NCBI GenBank assembly: GCA_017983695.1
Contig: JAGOAX010000001.1
Span: 416,160 to 480,159 of the forward strand
Reading direction: 5' to 3'
Length of the DNA stretch: 64,000 nucleotides
Source of the DNA: Ferruginibacter sp.
GTDB lineage: Bacteria; Bacteroidota; Bacteroidia; Chitinophagales; Chitinophagaceae
The position numbers were made by a program, and so were the translations under genes. Within the stretch, counting starts at the first letter, position 1. Each line of letters begins with the position of its first letter. The notes under the pieces are model-generated. The model made no database searches, was not told where the DNA came from, and saw only the letters and a program-made list of their open reading frames with translations. Shown here one piece after another: positions 37,336 through 45,084 of the stretch.

Positions 37336-37625
37336 TTACTGATAATTGAACCCATTACCGCCACAGGTGCTGCAATTAGATGTAGTGGTTTTTGTATAAG
37401 TATGCTTTTGCCCTAATGTATATTGATAATCGTTGGTATGGCTAAAGGTTGATGTTACTGTACCTTTACCAGAGCATGCTTTGCATGTAATAATTTCTGC
37501 AACATCATAACCATTGGAAGAAGTTGGTTGTCTATTAAATCGTCGTAAGTAACTGTGCAGTTTCCACCTTTTTGGCAATTTAAATAAATTTCGTTTCTAT
37601 TTTTTCGCTCCGTAGTGTTTGTAGC
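37336..37625 (-). pseudogene. Frameshifted Cys-rich (CxxCxGxG) zinc-finger-like gene
   Basis: The minus strand encodes two DnaJ-type zinc-binding half-motifs, 'CKACSGKG' and 'CSTCGGNG', before the stop at 37336. The open frame starting at 37578 has an implausible basic N-terminus. A different frame of the same DNA reads 'ISNATNTTERKNRNEIYLN', then 'CQKGGNCTVTYDDLIDNQ', and joins the zinc-finger frame at about 37535. An intact ancestor would thus have run across at least one frameshift, perhaps even in continuity with the YD-repeat gene that ends at 37631. Either a decayed gene or an assembly indel. Confidence 0.6.
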
Positions 37626-37630
37626 GTTAC

Positions 37631-38539
37631 TTATAGCTGTTTATAATTCGTTTCGTAAGGTTCAAAGGGAATTATTTTTACTGTTTGTGCTTTGTTTGAA
37701 GTTACATTATCAGCAAGTACCTGGGCTGATTTAGATAGAGCTGAGCCATTCGTTTGCTTGCCGGCTTTATCATAATAGGTAATTTGCCTTGTCATTCCTC
37801 CTGTTTTCCAAATCCAGTTTCCATTGTCATCTAATTTATACTCAGTAGTTTCAGTTTTACCGTTTTGTGTGTATGTTGATTTTATTAAGTTCCCTTTACC
37901 ATCATAATATTTTTTTCTTTCGTATTCATCTACTTTACCAATACTCCAATACCCTTTGCCTTTAATAGTAACAATATTGGTTTCATAACTATACATTTCT
38001 TCTCTACTCAGTTTATCGCCACCATTATAGGCTATCAATTTAATTAGCTGCCCTTTATTGTTGTACTCATAATAACTGTAATACACTTTTTGAGTAGAGT
38101 ATTTATTAGCGCCACTGTCTTTTATTAATTGCGTTCCCCTGTAATCATACTTTCGCAATGGGTCCCCCACTTTATATAAGCTATACTCTACTTCCTGGTT
38201 GTTATTATATTGATACAAATACTTAATGGCCGGCAAATTGCCTGTTTGCATCGAAACCTCTATTAATTTATTTTTTGTATCGTAAGTGTAATAAGATTTA
38301 GATGTACTACCAGAGAAACTGGTGTAGGTTGTTACTCTTCCTTCAGTATCAAATATTTCATCCGTCATTAACTGATTATTTAATCCATAAGTAGTAACTT
38401 TCTTAACCTTCCCTTTTAACCCATAATGCTTAAGCAGGTACTGATAAGCAACAGGATTTTCGGTACTAATTATGCTTTGCCCATTGGCAAAAACCGATAA
38501 CCCTAATAAACAAAAACACAAGCTTACTGTATGTTTCAT
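37631..38539 (-). CDS. Secreted YD-repeat-like (RHS-like) protein
   Basis: A 302-residue protein with signal peptide MKHTVSLCFCLLGLSVFANG. It is built from short repeats of the type 'YxYDxxGxLIxxxxY', e.g. 'YYTYDTKNKLIEV', 'YYEYNNKGQLIKL', 'KYYDGKGNLIKSTY', 'YKLDDNGNWIWKT', as in RHS/YD proteins. No toxin domain follows. A frameshifted zinc-finger segment lies immediately downstream and may once have been its C-terminus. Function unknown. Confidence 0.72.
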   Translation of the reverse strand: MKHTVSLCFCLLGLSVFANGQSIISTENPVAYQYLLKHYGLKGKVKKVTTYGLNNQLMTDEIFDTEGRVTTYTSFSGSTSKSYYTYDTKNKLIEVSMQTGNLPAIKYLYQYNNNQEVEYSLYKVGDPLRKYDYRGTQLIKDSGANKYSTQKVYYSYYEYNNKGQLIKLIAYNGGDKLSREEMYSYETNIVTIKGKGYWSIGKVDEYERKKYYDGKGNLIKSTYTQNGKTETTEYKLDDNGNWIWKTGGMTRQITYYDKAGKQTNGSALSKSAQVLADNVTSNKAQTVKIIPFEPYETNYKQL

Positions 38540-38672
38540 TTTGTTACGTATTTTAAAAATATAGTGGTAATTAAAGCAATTTTATACTTGATTTTACAGA
38601 TATATATCCCTTTTTAATACCAAATAAGGTAAGTAAAACTAAAAAAGTACTTTAGCTTTTTAATACCCGCCG

Positions 38673-38705
38673 TTGGGTATTTTACTGTAAAACCTCCTAC
38701 CTTCG
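38673..38705 (+). promoter_or_regulatory. Candidate promoter of the dipeptidase gene
   Basis: TTG at 38673-38675, a 22-bp spacer and TACCTTCG at 38698-38705 match the Bacteroidota -33/-7 pattern (TAnnTTTG, 7 of 8). It lies 21 bp before the ATG. Assigned by eye. Confidence 0.4.
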
Positions 38706-38726
38706 TTACTCCTAAAAAGCAATATT

Positions 38727-40097
38727 ATGAGCCAAAGCTGGAAAGATTATCAAGCCAAAAACAAAGACCGTTTTTTAAACGAATTACTTGAATTGTTACG
38801 CATACCAAGCATAAGTGCCAAAAGCGAACACAAAGCCGATATGCAAAAATGTGCCGAAGCTGTTAAGGCAAGATTGCTGGAAGCCGGTGCAGACAAAGTA
38901 GAAATTTATCCTACCGACGGACATCCATTAGTATATGCCGAAAAAATTATTGACCCGGCAAAACCAACAGTATTGGTATATGGCCATTACGATGTACAAC
39001 CTGCCGAGCCTTTGGAATTGTGGAAGAGCGGCCCCTTTGAACCAGTGATTATTGACGGTAAAATTTTTGCAAGAGGCAGCTGCGATGATAAAGGGCAATT
39101 TTATATGCATGTAAAAGCATTGGAAACAATGGTGCAAACAAATTCTTTAACCACCAATATTAAATTTTGTATTGAAGGCGAAGAAGAAGTGGGCTCACCC
39201 AATCTTGGAAAATTTGTAGCAGCGCATAAAGAATTATTAAAAGCAGATTGTGTATTGATAAGCGACAGCGCCATGATAAGTTTAGATACGCCAAGCATTG
39301 ATATTGGTGTACGTGGTTTAAGTTATATTGAAGTGGAGGTAACAGGCCCCAACCGTGATCTGCATAGTGGTGTGTACGGCGGCGCAGTGGCAAACCCCAT
39401 TACTATTTTAGCAAAAATGATTGCCAGCTGCCATGATGAAAATAACCATATTACCATACCTGGTTTTTATGATGATGTATTGAACGCTACTGATGAAGAG
39501 AGAAAATTAATGTCGCTGGCGCCGTACGATGAGCAGGAATACAAAGATGACCTTGGTGTAAAAGAATTATGGGGCGAAAAAGGTTTTAGCACCAATGAAA
39601 GAACAGGCATTCGTCCTACGCTGGAATTAAATGGTATCTGGGGTGGTTACCAGGGCGAAGGCGCAAAAACTGTTTTACCATCAAAAGCCACAGCAAAAAT
39701 TTCGACAAGGTTGGTGCCCAATCAATCTTCAGAAAAAATTACTGCCATGTTGCTGACACATTTTAAAAAGATAGCACCGGCACAGGTTACCGTGAATGCA
39801 TTTGAACACCATGGTGGCGAACCTTACATGACACCGATTGACAGCAAAGCTTATAAAGCTGCAGCAAAAGCAATGGAAATTACTTTTGGTAAACTACCCA
39901 TACCTGTACGTGGTGGTGGCAGTATCCCAATTTGTGCATTGTTTGAAAAAGAGCTGGGTATTAAAATTGTGTTTATGGGCTTTGGATTAGACAGCGATAA
40001 CCTGCACAGCCCTAACGAAAAATTTAACCTGGATAATTTTTATAAAGGCATAGAAACCATACCGTACTTCCATAAGTGCTTTGCGGAAATGAGTTGA
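38727..40097 (+). CDS. M20 family dipeptidase
   Basis: A 456-residue cytoplasmic dinuclear zinc peptidase of the M20A/CNDP-like group. Metal ligands: His87 in 'GHYDVQP', Asp in 'ARGSCDDKGQFY', the Glu pair in 'EGEEEVGSPN', Asp in 'ISDSAM' and His in 'DNLHSPNEKF'. The lid domain is at ~205-330. It hydrolyses dipeptides or related small peptides. Its last ~108 codons, the terminator and ~170 bp of spacer are repeated at 44496-45048 on the far side of a five-gene operon, with mostly synonymous differences. This suggests that foreign DNA recombined into this locus. Confidence 0.93.
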   Translation: MSQSWKDYQAKNKDRFLNELLELLRIPSISAKSEHKADMQKCAEAVKARLLEAGADKVEIYPTDGHPLVYAEKIIDPAKPTVLVYGHYDVQPAEPLELWKSGPFEPVIIDGKIFARGSCDDKGQFYMHVKALETMVQTNSLTTNIKFCIEGEEEVGSPNLGKFVAAHKELLKADCVLISDSAMISLDTPSIDIGVRGLSYIEVEVTGPNRDLHSGVYGGAVANPITILAKMIASCHDENNHITIPGFYDDVLNATDEERKLMSLAPYDEQEYKDDLGVKELWGEKGFSTNERTGIRPTLELNGIWGGYQGEGAKTVLPSKATAKISTRLVPNQSSEKITAMLLTHFKKIAPAQVTVNAFEHHGGEPYMTPIDSKAYKAAAKAMEITFGKLPIPVRGGGSIPICALFEKELGIKIVFMGFGLDSDNLHSPNEKFNLDNFYKGIETIPYFHKCFAEMS

Positions 40098-40324
40098 GGA
40101 AAGTAGAAATTAAAAAATTAAGATCCCGGTAATAAAGTTGCCGGGATTTTTTTGTGTGCCAGCTTCGGTAATCGTATTTATGTTTTGCTAGCCGCTATAA
40201 CAATTGCAAACAGTTTTAAAAAAATATTAAATTGCATTGGTGTTATAAACAATCTAAAATGTATAATACTGGAATTTTGATTATCAATGCGTTTAAAATT
40301 TGTTGGTAGTGTATAATAATATCA
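39768..40324 (+). repeat. Left copy of a ~555-bp diverged direct repeat (dipeptidase 3' end plus spacer)
   Basis: It contains the final part of the intact dipeptidase gene, its terminator and ~170 bp of AT-rich spacer. It aligns along its whole length with 44496-45048. In the coding part almost all differences are at third codon positions. The spacer carries small indels and more substitutions. Confidence 0.88.
40123..40153 (+). terminator. Rho-independent terminator of the dipeptidase gene
   Basis: ATCCCGG (40123-40129) pairs with CCGGGAT (40141-40147) and is followed by a T-run. The second repeat copy has the same hairpin at 44849-44878. Confidence 0.85.
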
Positions 40325-40371
40325 ATTTCAGTGTTAGCTGATACTTTACCGAAATCCTATACAGACAGAAA

Positions 40372-41361
40372 CTACTTGACCTTGACAACGACTTTTCCTT
40401 TTGTACGACCTGCTTCCACGTAAGACATTGCTTCATTTGTTTCTGCAAACGGAAATACTTTATCTACAACAGGGCGAATAATCCCTGCTTCAATTAAAGC
40501 CGTAATTTCACTTAACTGCTTTCCGTTAGGTTTCATAAATAAGAATGAGTAATGCACATGCAATTTTTTTGCTAACTTTTTAATTTTAAAACTCAATAAT
40601 CGCATTACATTTTTTAACAACCAATTCAATCCGGTTTCGTTAGCATAATCAATATCAGGCGGGCCCGAAATAGAAATTGCTTTTCCGGCAGGCCTTAATA
40701 CTTTCAGCGACTTCTCCAATGTTTTGGAATCCTGGCTGTTTAATACCAGATCATAATCTTTCAGGATCGTTTCAAAATCCTGTGTTTTGTAATCAATAAT
40801 CAAATCGGCACCGAGGCTTTTTACCAACTCCTTATTTGCAGCGCTTGTAGTTGTTGCTACGTAAGCACCCAGATTTTTTGCCAACTGAATAGCAATCGTA
40901 CCAACACCACCTGAACCTGCCTGTATAAAAACTTTTTGTCCTTTTTTCAGATTTCCTTTTTCAACTAAAACCTGCCAGGCCGTTAAACCAACCAACGGAA
41001 TTGATGCAGCTTCTTCCATAGTTATGTTTTTGGGTTTCAAAGCCAAATCATTTTCATTGATAGTAATAAATTCGGCAAAGGTTCCCATACAACTGGCATA
41101 AACTTCGTCGCCAATTTTGAATTTGCTAACTTTTGCACCTACTTGTGTTACAACTCCTGCCACGTCATGCCCAATAGTAAAAGGTGGTTTAAAAGGCATT
41201 ACCATTTTAAATTCCCCATGTTTAATTTTGGCATCTATCTGATTCACACTTGCCGCATGTATTTCTACCAAAACCTCATTGTCGTTTATAACTGGTTGGG
41301 GTACTTCTGCCAAATGCAATGTTTCATTTTTACCGTAGCGGTTTACTTGGTATGCTTTCAT
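40372..41361 (-). CDS. Zinc-independent medium-chain dehydrogenase/quinone oxidoreductase family protein
   Basis: A 329-residue MDR-superfamily NADP-dependent oxidoreductase. GroES-like N-terminal domain ~1-120 ('GHDVAGVVTQVGAKVSKF'), Rossmann domain with 'QAGSGGVGTIAIQLAKNLGA' at ~147-165. The catalytic zinc cysteines of alcohol dehydrogenases are absent, as in quinone oxidoreductases. It probably reduces quinones or enones with NADPH. Last gene of the minus-strand operon that starts at 43949, with only a 2-bp gap to the preceding gene. Confidence 0.88.
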   Translation of the reverse strand: MKAYQVNRYGKNETLHLAEVPQPVINDNEVLVEIHAASVNQIDAKIKHGEFKMVMPFKPPFTIGHDVAGVVTQVGAKVSKFKIGDEVYASCMGTFAEFITINENDLALKPKNITMEEAASIPLVGLTAWQVLVEKGNLKKGQKVFIQAGSGGVGTIAIQLAKNLGAYVATTTSAANKELVKSLGADLIIDYKTQDFETILKDYDLVLNSQDSKTLEKSLKVLRPAGKAISISGPPDIDYANETGLNWLLKNVMRLLSFKIKKLAKKLHVHYSFLFMKPNGKQLSEITALIEAGIIRPVVDKVFPFAETNEAMSYVEAGRTKGKVVVKVK

Positions 41362-41363
41362 TT

Positions 41364-42230
41364 TTAATTAAATTTTATTTGTTTTCCTTCTTTTACAAAA
41401 GTGATAGTTTCAGCTATTTCATAAGCATGTACCGCAGAACAAAATGCAGCAATTCTTTCAGACAGTTTTCTAATTTCCTCGCTATTAAAAAACGTTTCCA
41501 TTTCGGCTTTATTTGAAAACCCAAGCATCAACGATGCCTGAAATTGTACGGCTGTATCATTGTCATGCAGTACATTCGGTGTGTTCCATTGCTTTTGCTT
41601 CCAGGGATTATATGCTTTGTTTCTCAATTCTTTTAGCATACCAGTATTGGCAAGTGTTGGTGAAAGTTCTTCATTAATAAATTTTTTAAAATCCTTTTCA
41701 TTCACTCCTTCTTTTATTCTAAAAAACACCATAGCACTTGCTTCAATTTTTGTATTAGGCCCGGCTACTTCGTACCAAAGTGAATTTTTTGGAAAAGCTG
41801 CATAAAGAATAGTTCTTTTAAACAAATTTACTTCATCTGCCGAAGCCAATTTATTTTGTTTTTTCCCTCTAAATATTGAAAATAGATTTTTTAACGTAAC
41901 ATCAGCTACACCATCAATTTTACGATTTTGAGGTATAGTTGTTTCTACTCCACTTATGGGTTGCCAAAGCCCTGTATTGTTTTCGGCAAAATGTATTTGG
42001 CGATATTCCAAAAGCCCTTTGTTTGCAGCTATTATTTGTGCATGTGGCCCTTTCCATCTGTCCATTCCTGCTTGTCGAGGTTTATCTGTTCTCATCCACA
42101 ACAATATTGATGAGGATAAATGCTTCTCCGATTTTACATTCGTTGCTACTTTTACAGCATTTGTATTTTGTGCAGAGGCTCCTTTAAAAATGGATAGTAT
42201 AGATAGAAATGCTAAACTTATTTTTTTCAT
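41364..42230 (-). CDS. Secreted protein with two EthD/Dabb-like ferredoxin-fold domains
   Basis: A 288-residue protein with signal peptide MKKISLAFLSILSIFKGASA. Two alpha+beta-barrel-like domains are suggested. The first has 'MDRWKGPHAQIIAANKGLLE', matching the EthD pattern of a conserved WxxxHxxL-like segment. The second, at ~165-285, has 'FKKFINEELSPTLANTGML' and 'MLGFSNKAEMETFF'. EthD-type domains occur in degradation or redox operons, often with unknown catalytic roles. It lies within the HxlR-linked operon, 11 bp from the hydrolase gene. Domain assignment is tentative. Confidence 0.65.
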   Translation of the reverse strand: MKKISLAFLSILSIFKGASAQNTNAVKVATNVKSEKHLSSSILLWMRTDKPRQAGMDRWKGPHAQIIAANKGLLEYRQIHFAENNTGLWQPISGVETTIPQNRKIDGVADVTLKNLFSIFRGKKQNKLASADEVNLFKRTILYAAFPKNSLWYEVAGPNTKIEASAMVFFRIKEGVNEKDFKKFINEELSPTLANTGMLKELRNKAYNPWKQKQWNTPNVLHDNDTAVQFQASLMLGFSNKAEMETFFNSEEIRKLSERIAAFCSAVHAYEIAETITFVKEGKQIKFN

Positions 42231-42241
42231 TCTTTTGAAAT

Positions 42242-43147
42242 TTATTTAGTTAAAAATGGTATCGCTTTTTTAAGAAATTCTTCGTGATATTGAAATATAC
42301 CACCATGCCCTGAATTGGGATAAATTATTACGCTTTCAGCATTTGGAAAACGTTTTGCCAAATCGTAAGAATTGGGAGTAGGTACCATTCTGTCGTTGTC
42401 ACCATTGGCTACCAATACTGGATGTTTAAAAACACTTAAATCGGCAGGAGCATCATGCCCCCATGTTTCAATAGCTTTCAGTTGCTTTTTCAAAACACTT
42501 AGTTTTACTTTCTTATCACGGTTTTCTGTTCTTTCTTTTAATCTTTTCAGAAAATCTCTTGCAGCTTGTTTACCTACTTTGTTCTGCGTAAAGAATAAAT
42601 AAAACTTAGGGTCTCTGAATGTGAACAGACCTTTAAAAATATCTTTATAAGTTAAGCCAACTACATCGCTAACGCCTTCGCCACCTCTTGGGCCTGTGCC
42701 TGCAAGTATTATTTTACGAGCCAAAGTCGGCTCAACTAAAAGTAATTCCTGAGTTATAAACCCACCCATAGAAAATGCTACAATATCAACTTGTTTGTAT
42801 CCCAGAGCATGAATAAAAGCAATCGCATCTTTTGCCATATCGGCAATACTTGTTCCCTGTTCGCCAGTTGTTGCACCAACGCCTCTGTAATCAAAGGATA
42901 TAATATGATGCTCTGCTGCAATGGCATCCATAATTCTTGGGTCGCAATTATCAAGATTTGCAGTTAAGTGATTAAAATAAATAACAGGTATATCGCCTTG
43001 CTTACCATAAGAACGGTAGGCAAATTTTATTCCGTTAGCTTCAATAAATTGAGTGGGAACTGTTGCGTAAGTGTAGTTTCCGCTTTGTGCATTTGTTGTT
43101 GTCATTTTTATAAATATTAAAAGAGTTAGAAGAAGTGCATTTTTCAT
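42242..43147 (-). CDS. Alpha/beta hydrolase with signal peptide
   Basis: A 301-residue alpha/beta hydrolase. Signal peptide MKNALLLTLLIFIKMTTTNA. The oxyanion region is 'YFNHLTANLDNCDP', the nucleophile elbow is 'AFSMGGFITQ' with Ser as nucleophile, the acid is in 'VANGDNDRMVP' and the catalytic His in 'NSGHGGIFQYHEEF'. An esterase or haloperoxidase-like role is possible; the substrate is unknown. Second gene of the operon that starts with the SDR (1-bp gap), so translational coupling is likely. Confidence 0.88.
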   Translation of the reverse strand: MKNALLLTLLIFIKMTTTNAQSGNYTYATVPTQFIEANGIKFAYRSYGKQGDIPVIYFNHLTANLDNCDPRIMDAIAAEHHIISFDYRGVGATTGEQGTSIADMAKDAIAFIHALGYKQVDIVAFSMGGFITQELLLVEPTLARKIILAGTGPRGGEGVSDVVGLTYKDIFKGLFTFRDPKFYLFFTQNKVGKQAARDFLKRLKERTENRDKKVKLSVLKKQLKAIETWGHDAPADLSVFKHPVLVANGDNDRMVPTPNSYDLAKRFPNAESVIIYPNSGHGGIFQYHEEFLKKAIPFLTK

Positions 43148-43148
43148 T

Positions 43149-43949
43149 TTATGATTTGTTTAATTGTTTAAGAATTGTTTTCTCTAACATACCATATGCA
43201 AAGTGTTGTAAAGTAATTAGCACAGGCAAACCTTTTCCAACCAAATTTCTAAAACCAGGCTTATCTGTTTCTACAACTTTAAGCACTTTTGCTGCAACCA
43301 TTGCCGGGTCTTCGCCTTGTGCTACAATCAAGTCTGCGTATTTTTCGCTTTTATTTCTTAGTGAATTGTAATCTTCAATTCTATTTAAGGTGGTTGATGA
43401 GTTACTCATAATATTTGTTTTGAAAGAACCCGGTTCAATCATAGATACACTAATATTAAACTCATTTAATTCATAGCGCAATGCTTTGAAATACCCTTCC
43501 AAAGCATGTTTGGAAGCTGCATAGTAAGAAGTATTGGGAAATGCCACAAGCCCGGTAATTGAACCAACAGTTATTATTTTACCAGATTTTTGTTTTCTGA
43601 AATAGGGCAATACTGCATTTGTTACTTTAATGGTGCCCCAAAAGTTTGTTTCAAATTGTTGCCTGCCTAACTCAATAGGTATTTCTTCTGCAATACCAGT
43701 AACTAAAAAGCCAGCATTGTTGATAAGAACATCTAATTGACCTATTTCTTTAAAAAGCCTATCGGGCAACGTGTTTATTGATTGCTCTGAATCAAGGTCT
43801 AATGCTATCATTTTGAATGATACTGATGATTGTATTTTTTCAGGATTCCGACTTGTACCGATTACATTGTAACCCTTTCTGTGCAGCTTATTTGCTATAA
43901 GTAAACCAAAGCCTGAAGAAGCTCCTGTTACTAAAATATTTTTACTCAT
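43149..43949 (-). CDS. SDR family oxidoreductase
   Basis: A 266-residue classical SDR. 'ILVTGASSGFGLLIANKL' (TGxxxGxG), 'IGTSRNPEKI' after strand 2, N-N-A-G in 'VLINNAGFLVTG', catalytic Ser in 'TVGSITGLVAF' and 'YYAASKHALEGYF' (YxxxK). The start at 43949 (MSKNILVTGAS) is preferred over 44015, whose extension would cover the regulator's operator and promoter. It heads a four-gene operon, SDR, alpha/beta hydrolase, EthD-like and quinone oxidoreductase, transcribed divergently from the HxlR regulator. Confidence 0.9.
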   Translation of the reverse strand: MSKNILVTGASSGFGLLIANKLHRKGYNVIGTSRNPEKIQSSVSFKMIALDLDSEQSINTLPDRLFKEIGQLDVLINNAGFLVTGIAEEIPIELGRQQFETNFWGTIKVTNAVLPYFRKQKSGKIITVGSITGLVAFPNTSYYAASKHALEGYFKALRYELNEFNISVSMIEPGSFKTNIMSNSSTTLNRIEDYNSLRNKSEKYADLIVAQGEDPAMVAAKVLKVVETDKPGFRNLVGKGLPVLITLQHFAYGMLEKTILKQLNKS

Positions 43950-43983
43950 TTTTATTTGTTTTAAAATTAAAATTGTAATTTCG

Positions 43984-44032
43984 CTTGCATATTGCAAGTG
44001 CAAATATACAAACAACTTTCAAATTGCAAGTT
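43984..44032. promoter_or_regulatory. HxlR operator-promoter region with two TTGCAAG-type sites
   Basis: The palindrome CTTGCATATTGCAAG occupies 43984-43998. A second, less perfect one spans 44014-44032 (AACTTTCAAATTGCAAGTT). Between them, on the minus strand, is TATATTTG (44001-44008), a perfect -7 element. A TTG (44027-44029) lies 18 bp upstream inside the second site. Operators thus overlap the -33 and follow the -7 of the operon promoter, the layout expected for repression by the divergent HxlR protein (inference). Confidence 0.65.
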
Positions 44033-44060
44033 ATTTTTAAAAATATTTTTAAACTATTTT

Positions 44061-44495
44061 ATGGAAGCAAGTAAAAAAAGGTCTGACTGCCCATTGGGTA
44101 TCTCACTTGACGTTTTTGGCGACAAGTGGTCATTACTGATTATCAGGGACCTGATGTTCGGAAATAAGTGTACTTACAACGATTTTTTAAAATCGGGGGA
44201 AGGTATTGCCACCAATATTTTAGCATCAAGACTGAAAGGACTTGAAGAAAATGGCGTTATTGAAAAATCAGAACATCCGGACAGTAAAGCAAAAATTTTA
44301 TACAGGCTGACACCAAAAGGAATTGACTTATTACCTGTACTTATGGAAGTTTACATCTGGTCAGAAAAATATTATGAAATCCCAACCGACCTAAAAGCGA
44401 CAATCAAAGAAGCGAAGAAAGACAAGGACAAATTTGCAAAACAGGTTATGAAAGAATTGAAAATCAAAATGACCGATAAAAAAAGCAGCAGCTAA
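44061..44495 (+). CDS. HxlR family transcriptional regulator
   Basis: A 144-residue winged-helix HxlR protein. 'KRSDCPLGISLDVFGDKWSL' has the usual N-terminal Cys ('CP') near residue 9, which in the family can sense electrophiles or oxidants. The recognition region is 'ILASRLKGLEENGVIEKS', and 'YRLTPKGIDLLPVL' forms the wing and dimer helix. The C-terminus is Lys-rich. It is divergent from the redox operon it probably controls. The ATG at 44061 is the conserved start. Its stop codon lies at the junction with the displaced dipeptidase fragment. Confidence 0.9.
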   Translation: MEASKKRSDCPLGISLDVFGDKWSLLIIRDLMFGNKCTYNDFLKSGEGIATNILASRLKGLEENGVIEKSEHPDSKAKILYRLTPKGIDLLPVLMEVYIWSEKYYEIPTDLKATIKEAKKDKDKFAKQVMKELKIKMTDKKSSS

Positions 44496-44825
44496 AAGAT
44501 AGCACCGGCACAAGTAACCGTGCATGCGTTTGAACACCATGGCGGCGAACCTTACATGACACCGATTGACAGTAAAGCGTATAAAGCTGCAGCCAAAGCA
44601 ATGGAAATTACTTTTGGTAAACTACCCATACCTGTACGTGGTGGCGGCAGTATTCCTATTTGTGCTTTGTTTGAAAAAGAGCTGGGTATTAAAATTGTGT
44701 TTATGGGCTTTGGATTAGACAGCGATAACCTGCACAGCCCTAACGAAAAATTTAACCTGGATAATTTTTATAAAGGCATAGAAACGATCCCGTATTTCCA
44801 TAAGTGTTTTGCGGAAATGAGTTGA
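44496..44825 (+). pseudogene. Displaced 3' fragment of an M20 dipeptidase gene
   Basis: It encodes the last ~108 residues of the dipeptidase (catalytic C-terminal part with 'DNLHSPNEKF') but has no start, lid domain or first metal ligands, so it cannot make a working enzyme. Protein identity to the intact gene is near complete, with one clear change (Asn to His near the fragment start), while many codons differ at the third base. Selection thus acted on it until recently, in a full-length gene. Confidence 0.9.
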
Positions 44826-44848
44826 GGAAATAGAAATTAAAAAAGATG

Positions 44849-44878
44849 ATCCCGGTAATAAAGTTGCCGGGATTTTTT
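44849..44878 (+). terminator. Rho-independent terminator (repeat copy)
   Basis: ATCCCGG (44849-44855) pairs with CCGGGAT (44867-44873), then a T-run. It is the counterpart of the terminator at 40123 and now insulates the Shedu-like gene from HxlR transcription. Confidence 0.82.
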
Positions 44879-45084
44879 GTGTGGCCAGCTTGTCCAATAG
44901 AACTCGTTTTATGTAGCCGGATAAAATAGTTACACACAAATAAAAAAATATTAAATTGCATTGATGCTATAAACACATACAAAATGTATAATGCTGGTTT
45001 TTTGATTATCGTACGTTTAAAATTTGTTGGTAGCGTATAATAGCATCAGTCCTAGTATTGTGCATCACTTTAGACAATTCCTTT

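Larger units (their letters stand above)
44496..45048 (+). repeat. Right copy of the diverged direct repeat flanking the HxlR module
   Basis: It aligns with 39768-40324 from the final third of the dipeptidase through the terminator to the AT-rich spacer, ending near the start of the Shedu-like gene. Together the copies bracket 40325-44495. Confidence 0.88.

Noticed and set aside
44520..44825. Independent small gene (101 residues) at the dipeptidase fragment
   Set aside because: It is an in-frame piece of the M20 C-terminal domain beginning at an internal ATG, with no leader and no complete active site.
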